Source: Mesonia phycicola
GTDB lineage: Bacteria; Bacteroidota; Bacteroidia; Flavobacteriales; Flavobacteriaceae
NCBI RefSeq assembly: GCF_900141885.1
Contig: NZ_FQYY01000004.1
Coordinates: 125,277 to 189,276, forward strand
Length of the DNA stretch: 64,000 nt
Reading direction: 5' to 3'
Under the pieces are notes generated by a model, which made no database searches, was not told the origin of the DNA, and saw only the letters and a list, made by a program, of their open reading frames with translations. The translations under genes were made by a program, and so were the position numbers. The stretch's first letter is position 1; each line of letters opens with the position of its first letter. Below are positions 63,614 through 64,000 of the stretch, in pieces.

Positions 63614-64000
63614 TTAAGATAGATAAGCTTTAAGTAAGCTTTGCGTAGAAGCATCTTGAGGTTTAGAAAAATCTTTTGTCTCTAATTGCTTTAAAATTCC
63701 GCTAGCTAACTGTTTACCTAACTCTACACCCCATTGATCGTAACTAAATATATTCCAGATTACTCCTTGCACAAATAATTTGTGCTCGTACAGCGCAATT
63801 AAGCTACCTAAACTTTCTGGAGTTAGCTCATCAATTAGTAAAGTATTAGTAGGCTTATTTCCTTCAAAAACTTTAAAAGGTTTTAAGGTTGCTGCCTTTT
63901 CTGCATCCATATCTTTTAGCTCTTCTTCTACTTGCGCAGGAGTTTTACCCTTTAGTAAAGCTTCTGTTTGTGCAAAAAAGTTAGCCATTAATTTATCTTG
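63614..64000 (-). CDS. pgi: Glucose-6-phosphate isomerase (C-terminal part, runs off the right edge)
   Basis: The frame is open to the window edge, so the internal Met at 63988 is not the start. The visible ~129 residues are the C-terminal part of Pgi: [48 protein letters not shown] and a final LLKAYLS. It interconverts glucose-6-phosphate and fructose-6-phosphate. The family call is secure from the [22 protein letters not shown] block. Confidence 0.95.
   Translation of the reverse strand, partial: QDKLMANFFAQTEALLKGKTPAQVEEELKDMDAEKAATLKPFKVFEGNKPTNTLLIDELTPESLGSLIALYEHKLFVQGVIWNIFSYDQWGVELGKQLASGILKQLETKDFSKPQDASTQSLLKAYLS

Overview
The window is a low-GC stretch of a Bacteroidota chromosome, most likely a marine-type member of the Flavobacteriaceae. 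The support is: promoters of the TTG-N17..23-TAnnTTTG type; a PorX-type PglZ-domain regulator and a cargo protein with a type IX secretion (T9SS) type A sorting domain; and lineage-restricted families such as DUF4290 next to murA, DUF6495, TIGR02757, a GlmU-family sugar nucleotidyltransferase and a START-like protein. I see no rRNA, CRISPR array, prophage, transposase or classical defence island. Almost all of it is chromosomal core.

Layout. 1-5 kb: 3' part of porX, tsaE, an unlisted 52-residue lipoprotein, a small membrane protein, an alanine-dehydrogenase homologue, small conserved proteins and msrA. 5-9.6 kb: a LolD-like ATPase, a polytopic membrane protein, a TIGR02757 protein and a GAF histidine kinase. 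9.7-13.9 kb: operon of a BatA-like protein, a dihydroorotase-like protein without metal ligands, a DUF4870-type protein and a serine esterase. 13.9-19.2 kb: two minus-strand genes, a highly conserved 486-residue protein of unknown function, then DUF4290-murA and a DUF493 protein. 19.2-22.6 kb: AAA ATPase, recQ and fmt. 22.8-25.3 kb: HU, YqgE, a class IV aminotransferase, a START-like protein and tRNA-Met(CAT). 25.7-30.4 kb: hisS with a large insertion, an FtsX-type permease, a DUF6495 protein and the rpsF-rpsR-rplI operon. 30.5-37.7 kb: a LytTR regulator, priA, nadC-yihY-chalcone isomerase-like-DUF2147, rlmH and an ITPase. 37.8-45.6 kb: a DEAD-box helicase, two exported proteins, a TrmH-type methyltransferase, a zinc-less sirtuin, purB and a pentapeptide-repeat protein. 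45.6-50.8 kb: a large T9SS-secreted protein inside a direct repeat, then the GlmU-family gene. 50.9-59.3 kb: panB, a membrane protein, a pseudouridine synthase and a six-gene minus-strand run (yifB-DUF2891-pxpA-pxpB-pxpC-GDSL). 59.5-64 kb: a GAF/5xPAS histidine kinase with its response regulator, a small protein and the 3' end of pgi.

The observations most worth following are these. (1) A 65-bp direct repeat (64/65 identical) made of the 3' end of the pentapeptide-repeat gene brackets the T9SS gene. Both copies keep an in-frame stop, which looks like a cassette that entered a gene end and rebuilt it. (2) recQ has no ATG, GTG or TTG start that keeps its N-terminal motif. The expected ATGA overlap with the upstream gene reads ATAA, and an A-AAA-AAC heptamer lies just upstream in the right phase. 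(3) A dihydroorotase-like protein has lost four of its six metal ligands. (4) MurA carries Asp at the fosfomycin-target Cys position. (5) HisS has an insertion of roughly 75 residues. (6) A promoter and a terminator are interleaved in front of the class IV aminotransferase. I did not find a multi-gene system that I could defend as a new defence or metabolic island.
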